Of a stretch of DNA of 59,811 nucleotides, positions 17,483 through 27,276 are shown piece after piece. A program made the translations under genes and the position numbers. The notes below the pieces were generated by a model. That model was not told the origin of the DNA. It worked only from the letters and a program-made list of their open reading frames with translations, and ran no database searches. The stretch covers positions 1 through 59,811 of the forward strand of contig CAVOLB010000146.1 in the NCBI GenBank assembly GCA_963696655.1. The letters are read 5' to 3'. The number at the start of each line of letters is the position of its first letter. Within the stretch, counting starts at the first letter, position 1. Origin of the DNA: Hypericibacter sp963696655 (GTDB lineage: Bacteria; Pseudomonadota; Alphaproteobacteria; Dongiales; Dongiaceae).

Positions 17483-17717
17483 GGGAAGGCGCTTTGAATC
17501 CCTTGCTGGAGTGGCGATCGGCTGAGGCTTGGCGACGCCCCGCCCCGACCGGTCGTGGTCGAGGGCCGGAAATCGTATTCGGGCCCCGAACTCCGGGCGG
17601 CGGGCCCTAGCCCACCATCTTGAGTAAATCTTGCTGAATGAACGGTTAACGCGAGGGGGCGGCGCGGGCTTCGGCCCGGTTCTGCCGCACTCTAAGAAAT
17701 CATAATAAAATCAAATA

Positions 17718-18245
17718 CTAATGATCGTAATGGACGATCGAGGAAACCGGCACGTCCAGGCGGTTGCGGCCGCCCAGGAAATCCAGTTCGATCACGAACG
17801 CGGCACCGAGCACCTCGGCCCCGACCTTGCGCAGCAATTCGATGGCGGCGCGCATGGTGCCGCCGGTCGCCAGGAGGTCGTCGAGAACGACCACCCGGTC
17901 GCGCGGCTTGACCGCGTCGGACTGGATTTCGACCGTGTCGGTCCCGTATTCGAGCTCGTAACTGTGGGGAATGACGCTGCCGGGCAGCTTGCCCTTCTTG
18001 CGCACCATCACGAACCCGCATCCCAGCCGATAGGCGACCGGCGCCGTCACCAGGAAGCCGCGCGATTCGATGCCGATCAGCTTGTCCGGCCGCATTTTGC
18101 CGACGACGTCGGCCAGCCGGTCCACGGTGGCGCGCCAGGCCGCGCCATGCGCCAGCAGCGTCGAGATGTCGTAGAAGAGGATGCCGGGTTTGGGGAAATC
18201 CGGAACCTGGCGGATATGGTCCTTGATGAGAATCGTATCGGTCAT
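17718..18245 (-). CDS. apt: Adenine phosphoribosyltransferase
   Basis: This 175-residue purine-salvage enzyme makes AMP and pyrophosphate from adenine and PRPP. Visible are the start region IRQVPDFPKPGILFYDIS typical of Apt, the segment IGIESRGF, and the PRPP-binding motif VVVLDDLLATGGT (about residues 117-129). It ends with the usual ELDFLGGRNRL. The length is standard. The start ATG at 18245 is the only one ahead of the conserved N-terminus. It is divergent from the mla operon. Confidence 0.95.
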   Translation of the reverse strand: MTDTILIKDHIRQVPDFPKPGILFYDISTLLAHGAAWRATVDRLADVVGKMRPDKLIGIESRGFLVTAPVAYRLGCGFVMVRKKGKLPGSVIPHSYELEYGTDTVEIQSDAVKPRDRVVVLDDLLATGGTMRAAIELLRKVGAEVLGAAFVIELDFLGGRNRLDVPVSSIVHYDH

Positions 18246-18429
18246 TGGGCCTGTGGCGGTGTCGGGTCGTTTCGCGGCGGATCGAACGGCCGGGCATGCT
18301 AGCCGGATGACGGGGGAAGGTCACGAGGCATGGCTTTCGAGGCGGCTATGACTATAGTCGGGGCCTCGGCGGGGGCTGAGGCGGGCCGGCGGGTCCGTCC
18401 TTGAAGGACGAGGATCGACAGGGGAGCGA

Positions 18430-19566
18430 TTGCCGAGGGGCATGGCGCAACAGGCAAGCCTGAAAAAGACCGGGGAAGGCGACAGCTTGCGGCTCGAACT
18501 TTCGGGCCGGTTGGTGACCGCAACGCTGGTGCCGCTGGTGGCGGAGCTGGACGCCCTGCCGGCGCGCGGCCAGGCGACGCTCGACATGTCGCAGCTCGAG
18601 GCGCTGGACACCGCCGGCGCCTGGCTGATCGAGAGGACCGAGGCCCGCTTCGCGGCCGCCGGTGCCAAGTTCGAGATCACGGGTGTCAGGCCCGGCCTCG
18701 CCAAGCTGATGGCGCGGGTCGGCAAGGCGGGCAAGCCCGCTCCCTTGCCGCGGCCCGAGGCCCACGGGCCGCTCTATTTCATCGAGGGCATCGGGGCCGG
18801 CACCATCGCGGCCTTTCAGCAGGCCTGCGACCTGATTGGCTTCTTCGGCGCGATCGTGACGGCGATCGCCCGGGTCCTGGTTCGGCCGAGCCAGATGCGC
18901 TTCACCTCGCTCGTCAGCCATATCGAGCAGGTCGGCATGAATGCCATGCCGATCGTCGGCCTGTTGACGGTCCTGATCGGCGTGGTGTTGGCCTATCAGG
19001 GCGTCGATCAGTTGCGGGCCTATGGCGGCGAGATCTTCACCGTCAATCTGGTCGGCATCTCCGTCCTGCGCGAGATGGGCATCCTCTTGACCGCGATCAT
19101 GGTGGCCGGCCGCTCGGGCAGCGCGTTCACCGCCCAGATCGGCACCATGCAGGTGAACGAGGAGATCGATGCCATGCGCACGCTGGCACTCGACCCGATC
19201 CAGGCGCTGGTGCTGCCGCGCATCTTCGCGCTCATCATCGCCGTGCCGCTGCTCACCGTGTTCGCGGATTTCATGGGCATCCTGGGCGGCGGGGTCATGA
19301 CCTGCATCCTGGTCGATCTGTCGCCGGGCCAGTTCCTGCATCAGCTCAACAACGCGGTGACGGTGAAGACGTTCTTCGTCGGCCTGGTCAAAGCGCCGGT
19401 CTTCGCCTTCATCATCGGCATGGTCGGATGCTTCGAGGGCCTCCGCGTCAAGGGCAGCGCCGAGAGCGTCGGCCGGCTGACGACACAGTCGGTGGTCGAG
19501 TCGATCTTCCTGGTCATCGTGTTCGACGCGATGTTCTCGATCCTGTTCTCCTATCTCGGAATTTGA
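18430..19566 (+). CDS. mlaE: MlaE-type lipid ABC permease with N-terminal STAS domain
   Basis: This 378-residue inner-membrane permease belongs to the Mla system, which moves phospholipids between the inner and outer membranes. The first 100 residues form a STAS domain (TLDMSQLEALDTAGAWL), the job done by separate MlaB in E. coli, so this is a natural MlaB-MlaE fusion. Residues 125-378 are the MlaE domain with about five membrane helices and the conserved VAGRSGSAFTAQIGTM and INEEIDAM-like segments. The start is TTG with AGGGGAG upstream; ATG 18442 is an alternative. It is the first gene of mlaE-F-D-lipoprotein. Confidence 0.92.
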   Translation: MPRGMAQQASLKKTGEGDSLRLELSGRLVTATLVPLVAELDALPARGQATLDMSQLEALDTAGAWLIERTEARFAAAGAKFEITGVRPGLAKLMARVGKAGKPAPLPRPEAHGPLYFIEGIGAGTIAAFQQACDLIGFFGAIVTAIARVLVRPSQMRFTSLVSHIEQVGMNAMPIVGLLTVLIGVVLAYQGVDQLRAYGGEIFTVNLVGISVLREMGILLTAIMVAGRSGSAFTAQIGTMQVNEEIDAMRTLALDPIQALVLPRIFALIIAVPLLTVFADFMGILGGGVMTCILVDLSPGQFLHQLNNAVTVKTFFVGLVKAPVFAFIIGMVGCFEGLRVKGSAESVGRLTTQSVVESIFLVIVFDAMFSILFSYLGI

Positions 19567-19574
19567 GCGGGCTC

Positions 19575-20378
19575 ATGAAGCGGGCAAAGACCAAGAACAT
19601 GACGAACGAGGCCCCGCCCGAGCCGGGGGCGGTCATCTCGATTCGCGGCCTGGTCAACCGCTTCGGCAGCCAGGTCGTCCATGACGGCCTCGATCTCGAC
19701 GTGCGCGCGGGCGAGGTGCTGGGCGTCGTCGGTGGCTCGGGAACGGGCAAATCGGTCCTCTTGCGCACGGTCGTCGGGCTCAATCCTCCCTACGCCGGCC
19801 GGATCGTGGTGCTGGGCGAGGACACGGCGGCGATGAGCGAGCGCGAATGGGAACATCTGCAGCAACGCTGGGGCGTGCTGTTTCAGAGCGGCGCCCTGTT
19901 CAGCTCCCTGACCGTCGCCGAGAACATCCAGGTGCCGATGAAGGAGCATACCCGTCTGCCCAAGAAGTTCGCCGACGAGGTGACCGCGCTGAAGATCGCG
20001 CTGGTGGGCCTGCCTCCCGAGGCCGCCGGCAAATACCCTTCGGAGTTGTCCGGCGGCATGAAGAAGCGCGCCGGGCTGGCCCGGGCGCTGGCCCTGGACC
20101 CGGAGATTCTGTTCCTGGACGAGCCGACCGCCGGCCTCGATCCGATCGGCGCCGCCGCCTTCGACACGTTAATTCGCGATCTTCAGCAAAGCCTTGGATT
20201 AACGGTGTTTATGGTCACACACGATCTGGACAGCCTGCATGCGATCTGCGACCGTATCGCCGTCCTTGTGGACAAGAAGATCAAGGTCGGGACGATGGCC
20301 GAAATGCTGGCGGACCCCCATCCCTGGATCCGCGAATATTTTCACGGGCCACGAGCCCGCGCCGCCGGAATTGGTTGA
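19575..20378 (+). CDS. mlaF: MlaF-type lipid ABC transporter ATPase
   Basis: This 267-residue ATPase is the energy subunit of the Mla complex. Walker A is GGSGTGKS, the Q loop follows (GVLFQSGALFSSLTV, typical of MlaF), the signature is LSGGMKKR, Walker B is ILFLDEPTAGLDP, and the switch histidine is in MVTHDLDS. It starts 9 bases after mlaE; ATG 19599 is an alternative start. It pairs with the permease before it and the MCE protein after it. Confidence 0.95.
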   Translation: MKRAKTKNMTNEAPPEPGAVISIRGLVNRFGSQVVHDGLDLDVRAGEVLGVVGGSGTGKSVLLRTVVGLNPPYAGRIVVLGEDTAAMSEREWEHLQQRWGVLFQSGALFSSLTVAENIQVPMKEHTRLPKKFADEVTALKIALVGLPPEAAGKYPSELSGGMKKRAGLARALALDPEILFLDEPTAGLDPIGAAAFDTLIRDLQQSLGLTVFMVTHDLDSLHAICDRIAVLVDKKIKVGTMAEMLADPHPWIREYFHGPRARAAGIG

Positions 20379-20411
20379 CGACGACCGGGGCAGACACCGA
20401 CCGGATCTCTC

Positions 20412-21365
20412 ATGGAAACCCGCGCACATCATCTCGCCGTCGGCATCTTCGTCCTGGTCCTGATCGTAGCCCTTGCGGGCTTCGTGATCTGGATCAGCAA
20501 GTTCAGTGGCGAGCAGACCTACGCCTATTACACGATCCGCTTCGGCGAGGACGTGACCGGCCTGTCGATCGACGGACCCGTGCGCTACCGCGGCGTCACG
20601 GTGGGGCGCGTCAGCGACATCCGCATCGACCCCGACAATCCGATCTTCGTCCGGGTCACGATCCAGGTCTCGCCCGAGACGCCGGTCGTGACCGACACCG
20701 TGGCTTCGCTCGAGGCGCAGGGCATCACCGGCGTGCTCTATGTGCTGCTCAAGGGCGGCACCCAAGGTGCTGCCCGCATGAAGGTCACCGACCTCACGCC
20801 CTATCCCGAGATCCCGAGCGCACCCGGCAAGTTCGAGGCGTTGCTCGCCAGCGCTCCGGCGCTGCTGGAGCATGCGACCCAGCTGGTGGACCGCGTAACC
20901 CTGATGTTCAGCGACCAGAACCAGAAGGCGATCGCCGACACGCTGAACAATCTCGAGGGCATCAGCGCGACCTTCAACGACCCCAAGAACGGTGTCGGCC
21001 CGGCGCTCGACAGCATTTCCGATGCCGCCATCAGCATCGACGCCATGAGCGAGCAGGTGCGCACGCTGGCCGCCAATCTCGACAAGCAGATCGGCGGTCT
21101 TGCCGGCGCCTCGCAGAAGACGCTCGACGACCTGCACAAGCTGACCACCTCCTTCGAGGGTGCGGCCGACGAGATCCATGCCCTCGTGGCCGAGAATCGG
21201 CGTCCCCTTAACGATTTCACCCAGTCTGGTCTCTATGAGTTGACCCAGATGGCGAGCGAGATGCGGACGCTGATCGCGACCTTGACCCGCATCTCGACGC
21301 AGTTCGAGCGCGATCCGGCGCGTTTCCTGTTCGGGGACCGGCAGAAAGGATTCGAGGCGCAATGA
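20412..21365 (+). CDS. mlaD: MlaD-type MCE substrate-binding protein
   Basis: This 317-residue protein is anchored by one N-terminal helix (residues 9-29). The MCE domain follows (about 38-120), with the conserved GPVRYRGVTVGRVSDI and the QGITGVLYVLL segment. The remainder is a long helical region (150-300), longer than E. coli MlaD, as is common in alphaproteobacteria. It forms the periplasmic hexamer that carries phospholipid between the permease and outer partners. Its stop overlaps the next start as ATGA. Confidence 0.93.
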   Translation: METRAHHLAVGIFVLVLIVALAGFVIWISKFSGEQTYAYYTIRFGEDVTGLSIDGPVRYRGVTVGRVSDIRIDPDNPIFVRVTIQVSPETPVVTDTVASLEAQGITGVLYVLLKGGTQGAARMKVTDLTPYPEIPSAPGKFEALLASAPALLEHATQLVDRVTLMFSDQNQKAIADTLNNLEGISATFNDPKNGVGPALDSISDAAISIDAMSEQVRTLAANLDKQIGGLAGASQKTLDDLHKLTTSFEGAADEIHALVAENRRPLNDFTQSGLYELTQMASEMRTLIATLTRISTQFERDPARFLFGDRQKGFEAQ

Positions 21366-22084
21366 CGTCGATACCTGCATCGATGGCGGTGGCCCAACCT
21401 TCCCGCCGTCTGCTGTTGCGCCTGTTGGGTGGGACGGCACTGCTGCCGCTGGCGGGCTGCGGCGTGCTCTCGTCCTACGCCACCCCGCTCGATCAGTACA
21501 CGCTGTCGCCCAAGACCACGTTCCAGAATCCGCCGCCGAAGGTGGACTGGCAGCTCGTGGTGGAGAAGCCGATCGCCGCCGCCGGAATCGACACCGCCCG
21601 TGTGGCCCTGTCGCGCAACCCCTATCAGGTCGAGTATTTCGCCAAGGCGGCCTGGACCGACAACGCGCCTTCCATGGTGCAGACGCTGTTGATCGATTCC
21701 TTTCAGAATACGGGGTCGATCGTGGGCGTGGGGCGCGAAGCGATCGGGCTGCGGCCGGACTTCCTGCTCAAGACCGACTTGCGCGAATTCCAGGCCAATT
21801 ATCGCGACGCCGATCCGATCCCCGAGATCCATGTGAAGATGATCGCGCGGCTGGTGAAGCTGCCGGAGCGGCGCATCATCGCCTCGATGACGGCCGATCG
21901 CAGAGCCAAGGCGGCCGGCACCAAATTCACCGACGTTGTCGATGCCTTCGACGATGCGCTCGGTGGCGTGATCAAGCAGGTTGTCATCTTCACGCTCCGG
22001 GCGCCGTCCGGTGATCTGGGTGGCATGACCGGGGTCGAGATGGTTCCACCCGAGGCTCCCGCGACCACCGGCGCCGCACCCTGA
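21362..22084 (+). CDS. ABC-type transport auxiliary lipoprotein (PqiC-like)
   Basis: This 240-residue lipoprotein has a signal ending in the lipobox LAGC (Cys near residue 36). The body fits the ABC_trans_aux/PqiC type: DQYTLSPK near the start, then VVEKPIAAAGIDTARVAL and a strand-rich middle. It overlaps mlaD by four bases (ATGA), so the two are translationally coupled. It probably links the inner-membrane MCE complex to the outer membrane. An internal ATG at MAVAQPS is an alternative start. The tail after about residue 215 is low complexity. Confidence 0.85.
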   Translation: MTSIPASMAVAQPSRRLLLRLLGGTALLPLAGCGVLSSYATPLDQYTLSPKTTFQNPPPKVDWQLVVEKPIAAAGIDTARVALSRNPYQVEYFAKAAWTDNAPSMVQTLLIDSFQNTGSIVGVGREAIGLRPDFLLKTDLREFQANYRDADPIPEIHVKMIARLVKLPERRIIASMTADRRAKAAGTKFTDVVDAFDDALGGVIKQVVIFTLRAPSGDLGGMTGVEMVPPEAPATTGAAP

Positions 22085-22141
22085 TCTTCGACCGATTTGC
22101 GAAGACCTGACAACCGCAACGGCCTTTCTGAGGATTCCGAT

Positions 22142-23518
22142 ATGAGTCCCGACAGCGATTCGACCCGCTCCTCCAGCCGCGTCTTCCCCCGCGAATTCGA
22201 TCATGAGCTGCCGAAGGCGGTGCGTGGGGAAGGGATCTGGGTCATCGATTCCGAGGGGCGGCGCTATCTCGACGCCTCGGGCGGGGCCGCGGTTTCCTGC
22301 CTCGGCCATAGCCATCCCGCCGTGATCCAGGCGATCCAGCGCCAGGCGGCGCTGTTGCCCTTCGCCTATTCGCATTTCTTCACCAGCGAGCCGCTGGAAG
22401 AGCTCGCGGCGATCCTGGTCGAGGCGGCGCCCGCCGGCATGGACAAGGTGTTCTTCGTCGCCGGCGGCTCCGAAGCGACCGAGGCCGCGCTGAAGCTGGC
22501 GCGGCAATATCACCTCGAGAAGGGCGAGCCGCGGCGGCGGAAATTCATCGCGCGCCGCCAGAGCTATCACGGCAACACGCTGGGCGCGCTCGCCGTCAGC
22601 AGCAATCCCGGGCGGCGCGAGCCCTATCTGCCGATGCTGATGGAAGTCCGGCATATCGCCCCCTGCTATGCCTATCGCGAGAAGCGGACCGACGAGAGCG
22701 AGGAGGCCTATGGCCTGCGCGTCGCCGACGAGCTCGACCAGGCGATCCGGGAACTGGGGCCCGAGAATGTCGCGGCCTTCATCGCCGAGCCGGTCGTGGG
22801 GGCGACGCTGGGCGCCTGTCCCGCCGTGCCGGGATATTTCAAGCGCGTGCGCGAGATCTGCGACCGCCATGGCGTGCTGCTGATCCTGGACGAGGTCATG
22901 TGCGGCATGGGCCGCTGCGGCACGCTCTATGCCTGTGAGGCCGAAGGCGTCGTCCCGGACATCCTCACCATGGCCAAGGGCCTCGGCGCCGGCTATCAGC
23001 CGATCGGGGCCGTCATGGCGCATCGGCGCGTGGTCGCGGCGATCGAAGAGGGATCGCGGGCGCTGATGCATGGCCATACCTACTTCAACCACACGATCGC
23101 GGTGGCGGCGGCGGTGGCGGTGCAACGCGCCTTCAAGGCCGAGAACCTCCTGGAGAATGTCCGCCGCCAGGGCGCCCGGCTGAAGCAGGGGCTCGAAGAG
23201 CGGCTGGGCAATCACCGCCATGTCGGCGATGTGCGCGGCCGCGGGCTCTTCCTCGGCATCGAGCTGGTGCAGGACCGCGCCAGCAAGCGACCCTTCGATC
23301 CGGCCTTGAAGCTTCACGCGCGGCTGCGCGACGCCGGCATGGACGAAGGCATGATGTGCTATCCGACCGGCGGCTGCGTCGACGGCAAGCGCGGCGATCA
23401 CGTCATCCTGGCGCCGCCCTACATCGTGACCGACCGCGAAGTCGACGAGATCGTCGAGCGGACCGGACGGACCATCGACCGGGCCCTGCGCGGCCTGCCA
23501 ACGGACGGCGCCGCCTGA
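22142..23518 (+). CDS. Class III PLP-dependent aminotransferase
   Basis: This 458-residue enzyme is of the omega-aminotransferase group. The PLP site is clear: GGSEATEAALKLARQY (phosphate loop), ILDEVMCGMGRCGTLYACE (Asp to the pyridine nitrogen) and K279 in TMAKGLGAGYQPIGAV, which forms the Schiff base. Relatives act on 4-aminobutyrate, beta-alanine, taurine or polyamines; the donor here cannot be read. The ATG at 22142 begins just before the conserved FPREFDHELP. It follows the mla operon after 57 bases but is functionally unrelated. Confidence 0.9.
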   Translation: MSPDSDSTRSSSRVFPREFDHELPKAVRGEGIWVIDSEGRRYLDASGGAAVSCLGHSHPAVIQAIQRQAALLPFAYSHFFTSEPLEELAAILVEAAPAGMDKVFFVAGGSEATEAALKLARQYHLEKGEPRRRKFIARRQSYHGNTLGALAVSSNPGRREPYLPMLMEVRHIAPCYAYREKRTDESEEAYGLRVADELDQAIRELGPENVAAFIAEPVVGATLGACPAVPGYFKRVREICDRHGVLLILDEVMCGMGRCGTLYACEAEGVVPDILTMAKGLGAGYQPIGAVMAHRRVVAAIEEGSRALMHGHTYFNHTIAVAAAVAVQRAFKAENLLENVRRQGARLKQGLEERLGNHRHVGDVRGRGLFLGIELVQDRASKRPFDPALKLHARLRDAGMDEGMMCYPTGGCVDGKRGDHVILAPPYIVTDREVDEIVERTGRTIDRALRGLPTDGAA

Positions 23519-23789
23519 GCCGACTGGGGGCGGCGCTCCCACGGCCACGAATGTCGCAATCCTCCACGGGCCGGTCCGAAGGCGCCGATGCGGGCGGCGT
23601 TTGCAGGCTCGCTCCTCAAATATTGTCTTTTAGAATCAATTGACTATGGCGCCTTGCCTAGCCTTTTAGGAGGGGTGGGTCCGAAATCCCGGCTTAACCG
23701 GCTGGTAACCACCCGCTTGCGACAATCAGCCGGTAAATCCAGGCGAAGTGTGCCGTCACTCACCGCGGCGCCCGTCGAAGGCAGGGTTC

Positions 23790-24893
23790 ATGACCACGAC
23801 ACTTTCTCAAGCCGACGTCGCAAGGCTGCTGACCGATCCCTCACAGGAGGCTCGTGCCGATACGGCGGCGAAACTGGCGGAGCAGGTCGATGCCGAGGGG
23901 TTGACCGATGCCGAGCGCCAGCTGGCGATCGACATCGTCCGCGTCATGGCGCAGGACGCCGCGATCCGCGTGCGCGAGGCCCTGTCGCGAAACCTGAAGC
24001 ACAGCAAGCATCTGCCGCATGACGTCGCCGAGGCGCTGGCCCGCGACGTCGAGCAGGTGGCGCTGCCGATCCTCGAATTCTCCACGATCCTCTCCGAGGA
24101 GGATCTGATCGCCATCGTGCGCAGCTCGAATGGCGCCAAGCAGACCGCGATCGCGCGGCGCGCGGCCGTGTCGGCCAAGCTCGCCGACGCGCTGATCGCC
24201 AGCAAGAACCCCGAAGCGGTGGCCACACTGGTGTCGAATCCGGGCGCCGAGCTCGGCGAAAGCCATCTCAACAAGGTCGTCGACCAGTTCGGCGACAACG
24301 CCGCGGTGCAGAGCTCGCTGGTCCGCCGCGAGAAGCTGCCCTTGACCGTGGCCGAGCGCCTGGTTGCGGTCGTGTCCGAAAACCTGCGCGACTATCTTGT
24401 CTCGCATCACGAGCTGCCGCCCTCCGTCGCGGTCGACCTGGTGCTGGAAAGCCGCGAGCGCGCCACCGTCAGCCTGCTGCCGCACGGGGCGGAATCGGTC
24501 GACGTGATCCAGCTCTGCCGCCAGCTCAAGCTCCATGGCCGCCTGACGCCGTCGCTGCTCTTGCGCGCGCTCTGCATGGGCGACGTGGCCTTCTTCGAGT
24601 CCGCCATGTCGGTCCTGGCCCGCACGCCCATCGTCAACGCCCGCATGCTGATCCATGACGACGGCACGTTGGGCCTCAAGTCGCTCTACCTGCGTTCCGG
24701 CCTGCCGGAACGTCTCTATCCGGCCTTCCGCGTCGCGGTCGACGTGGTGCGCGAGAACGAGTTCGATGCGCGCGACGAGGACCGCCGCCGCTATATCTGT
24801 CGCATGATCGAGCGGATCCTCACCCAGTTCGAGGATATCGGGCAGGACAATCTCGATTATCTGCTGACCAAGCTCAATCAGTACGCCGCCTAG
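23790..24893 (+). CDS. DUF2336 domain-containing protein
   Basis: This 367-residue soluble helical protein is of the DUF2336 family, frequent in alphaproteobacteria. It begins LSQADVARLLTDPS and shows HEAT-like helical pairs (for example DVAEALARDVEQVALPILEFS and the repeat-like VSNPGAELGESHLNKVVDQF). No catalytic motif is visible. The family is often near signalling or motility genes, but its function is unknown. The ATG at 23790 has CAGGG upstream. It is followed by a strong terminator at 24923. Confidence 0.85.
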   Translation: MTTTLSQADVARLLTDPSQEARADTAAKLAEQVDAEGLTDAERQLAIDIVRVMAQDAAIRVREALSRNLKHSKHLPHDVAEALARDVEQVALPILEFSTILSEEDLIAIVRSSNGAKQTAIARRAAVSAKLADALIASKNPEAVATLVSNPGAELGESHLNKVVDQFGDNAAVQSSLVRREKLPLTVAERLVAVVSENLRDYLVSHHELPPSVAVDLVLESRERATVSLLPHGAESVDVIQLCRQLKLHGRLTPSLLLRALCMGDVAFFESAMSVLARTPIVNARMLIHDDGTLGLKSLYLRSGLPERLYPAFRVAVDVVRENEFDARDEDRRRYICRMIERILTQFEDIGQDNLDYLLTKLNQYAA

Positions 24894-24922
24894 ATCACAC
24901 CTGGCATCCGCCTGACGCGAAG

Positions 24923-24956
24923 ACGCCGCCCCGGGGCATCCCCGAGGCGGCGTTTT
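24923..24956 (+). terminator. Rho-independent terminator after the DUF2336 gene
   Basis: A 14-bp stem (left arm 24923-24936, right arm 24940-24953, one mismatch) with a 3-base loop is followed by TTTT. It lies 30 bases after the stop codon. Confidence 0.85.
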
Positions 24957-25007
24957 CCGTTTCGGAAGGGCCCGCCATGTCGCGCGGTCGGGCGCGCCGA
25001 GGCCCTC

Positions 25008-25175
25008 TTACGGAGTCCGGGAGCGGTGGGTGTATCCCATGCAGTATTCGTCGGTGTAGATGCCACCGTTGCCGCTGCAGTTGTTGTCGACCCAGCTTGC
25101 CGACTCATATTTGGCGCAAGCAGTGAAGCTCAGGCTGGTCGCCAGCAGGGCGGCGATCAAAAGAATGCGCGTCAT
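25008..25175 (-). CDS. Small lipoprotein
   Basis: This 55-residue product has a hydrophobic signal (ILLIAALLATSLSFTAC) and a lipobox ending at C20. The mature part of about 35 residues has two more Cys (NNCSGNGG and DEYCMGY). AAGGA precedes the ATG at 25175. It is too short to assign to a family; small lipoproteins like this are common in Rhodospirillales. Confidence 0.65.
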   Translation of the reverse strand: MTRILLIAALLATSLSFTACAKYESASWVDNNCSGNGGIYTDEYCMGYTHRSRTP

Positions 25176-25278
25176 CGTTGCTTGTCCTTCTTCGGTTCCC
25201 CAAGCCCTGGAACCCGGCGGAAGATGCCAGGTGGGCCATCTCTCAAGATGATGGTCCGGCAATCGTTCCGGGCAAGCG

Positions 25279-26721
25279 CTACGGAGCTCGATTCCGTGGA
25301 ATACCCGTGGCAGGCCCGGTTCCGGCAGGCCGGTCCGAGCCCCACCAGCGGCCGACCGCGATGGCGACGGCGAGGATCGCCAGCCAGGCGATACGGCTCT
25401 GATAGCGGTCGTTCGGGTTGGAGAGGGCGCCGCAGACGAAGGCATTGCCCAGGAAGGCCAGGGTTATGATCCCCAGCAGCAGAACGGCATCCGGATCGCG
25501 CCGGCGCCAGGCCAGCCACAACAGTAAGGGAAGGGTGGCGGTCGCCAGCCACAGCAGCGGCACCTGGACCGCGTTCAGTCCGTCGAAGTTGGCGCCGTGC
25601 TGCTGATGGGCGGCAAGGAAGGCGGCCGACTCCTTCGGATAGTGGCGCGCGATCGCGTCGCCGATCAGATAACGCATGGGCGCCAAGCCGTCGGCCGTCC
25701 TGAGCATCGCCAGTTGCTGGGCCGTCAATTTGACCGAATCCCAGAGATAGGTCAGCGGATAGGACTTGATCGCGCCGCGCACGATCCGACGCGCCTGCTC
25801 GCGCATCCCGCTGCCGGTCCAGCCGCCGAGCCGATTGAAGTCGCTGTCATGCCACAGGAACATGTTGGCGTTGTGCGGCAGGCGATGGCGCGCCATGCAC
25901 AGATCGAGTTTCGGCCTCGGTTTGGAGCAGGCATGGTCGAGATAGGTTTCGGCCAGCCCATCCTGGACAAGGAGACCGAGTGTCAGCACGGCATTGTCCT
26001 GCAGCAGGAAGAAACGTCCGGTCACGACATCGTTGGCACCGGCGGCGAGGGTGATGCCGGCGAGGAAGGCGAGCAGCGGCAGCTTCAGGCGGCTGCGGAG
26101 TCCGGGCCAGAGGCCGGGAGCGGCCAGGCTCACCAGCAGCATGGACAGCAGCAGTCCGCCGGCCAGCGCCGCGTGCGAGGTGTGGACCGCGACGGCGAGC
26201 GTCAGGATCGCCGTCAGGCCGATCCGGCGCGCCGGGCCCAGCAGGGCGTCATCGCAGACCAGGATCGCGAAGCTCAGGACCAGGATGCCGGTGAAGGCAT
26301 CGGGCATGATCTCGCCGGTGAACCAAGGCAGCCCGCTGCAGAGCAGAAGCAGGCCCGCCATGGGCACCAGGGCCGCCTCCGGCTGACGCGGCAGGAATCG
26401 CCGCAGCGCTTCATAGAGGACGTAAGCGGCAAGGGCCGACTGCAGCAGCGGAATGATCCAAAGGCTGTGCGCCAGCCGGCCGGCGATCGTCACCAGCCCG
26501 TAGCCGGCGGTGCGATAGACCGGCATCTGCCAGGTGAAGGGCAGTTGCAGGTAGTCGACGCTGTCGTAATAGACCAGCGGGAAGCCGTTCCAGAGCGCGG
26601 GAGCCAGGAACAGCGCGGTGGCGAGCGCCAGGGCGATCGCAAGCCTGAGCGGCGCCGCTTGGGCCGCGCGGCCCGTCAAGAGAAGAGTCCCCGCTGAACT
26701 CTGCGTCGAACGGCGCGGCAT
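25279..26721 (-). CDS. Multi-pass membrane protein, GT-C glycosyltransferase-like
   Basis: This 480-residue integral membrane protein has about ten hydrophobic helices. After the first helix the loop reads PLVYYDSVDYLQLPF, with an acidic residue placed as in GT-C fold enzymes that use lipid-linked sugars. A large soluble loop lies at about residues 255-365. A second copy of the usual short motif is not obvious, and no sugar or lipid genes are adjacent. I would call it a predicted membrane glycosyltransferase with low certainty. The long C-terminal tail is rich in Pro and Gly. Confidence 0.6.
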   Translation of the reverse strand: MPRRSTQSSAGTLLLTGRAAQAAPLRLAIALALATALFLAPALWNGFPLVYYDSVDYLQLPFTWQMPVYRTAGYGLVTIAGRLAHSLWIIPLLQSALAAYVLYEALRRFLPRQPEAALVPMAGLLLLCSGLPWFTGEIMPDAFTGILVLSFAILVCDDALLGPARRIGLTAILTLAVAVHTSHAALAGGLLLSMLLVSLAAPGLWPGLRSRLKLPLLAFLAGITLAAGANDVVTGRFFLLQDNAVLTLGLLVQDGLAETYLDHACSKPRPKLDLCMARHRLPHNANMFLWHDSDFNRLGGWTGSGMREQARRIVRGAIKSYPLTYLWDSVKLTAQQLAMLRTADGLAPMRYLIGDAIARHYPKESAAFLAAHQQHGANFDGLNAVQVPLLWLATATLPLLLWLAWRRRDPDAVLLLGIITLAFLGNAFVCGALSNPNDRYQSRIAWLAILAVAIAVGRWWGSDRPAGTGPATGIPRNRAP

Positions 26722-27276
26722 CTGGCGCTGGCCCCGGTCTGTGATCGTCGTTCCTCGCCGGAGGCGACCCCTTACCCCTCCGGACCGCGGGGACTAAAGC
26801 CCGTCTTTGTGGCGGGATTTTGGATTACAAAAAAGAAAGGTCGGCGATATCGAACCGCGGCGCAGAAGGCGGTTCGCCGCCACGCCGCCGGCTTGATCCC
26901 ACGCTTGCTCGGATTCGTTAACGAAGAAGGCGATGGTGGGAAATTTTTCCTTCGCAGCGAGGATCCATGGCGTTAAGCGGCGGCCGCATCGGCTGTCACG
27001 GCGCCTGCGGGGTTCGCGGGCGGCATACCCGCGTCGTCAACGGTCGCCAATTCTGTCTTCAGCGACAGGTTGGAGATGTCGAGTTCATGCACCCAATGAC
27101 ACTCATGAGGGCCATAAACCTTGCCTTAGGAATCCAATCGTAAGGTCGCCTCCAGGCGCCATACCCGGATATTCAAGGTCGCGGATCTCCGCCGTCTTCG
27201 GGAATGATCGATGGTGTGCTTGTACCTGTCGCGGCCGGGAGCGGCAGGAAACCATCTGGAAATTGAGGGTACTTGA
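26722..27276. other. Intergenic region, no supported gene
   Basis: These 555 bases lie between two divergent genes. There are AT-richer patches (around 26812-26840 and 26935-26950) that could hold promoters, and no frame in either direction reads like a protein. I see no riboswitch or repeat here. Confidence 0.5.

Noticed and set aside
15296..17497. Very long open frame antisense to the histidine kinase
   Set aside because: It is a GC-rich shadow frame: His/Gln/Arg-rich, no domain, and fully covered by a clear kinase gene on the other strand. The same holds for the long antisense frames over glyS and ppdK (44848-47700, 47874-50768).
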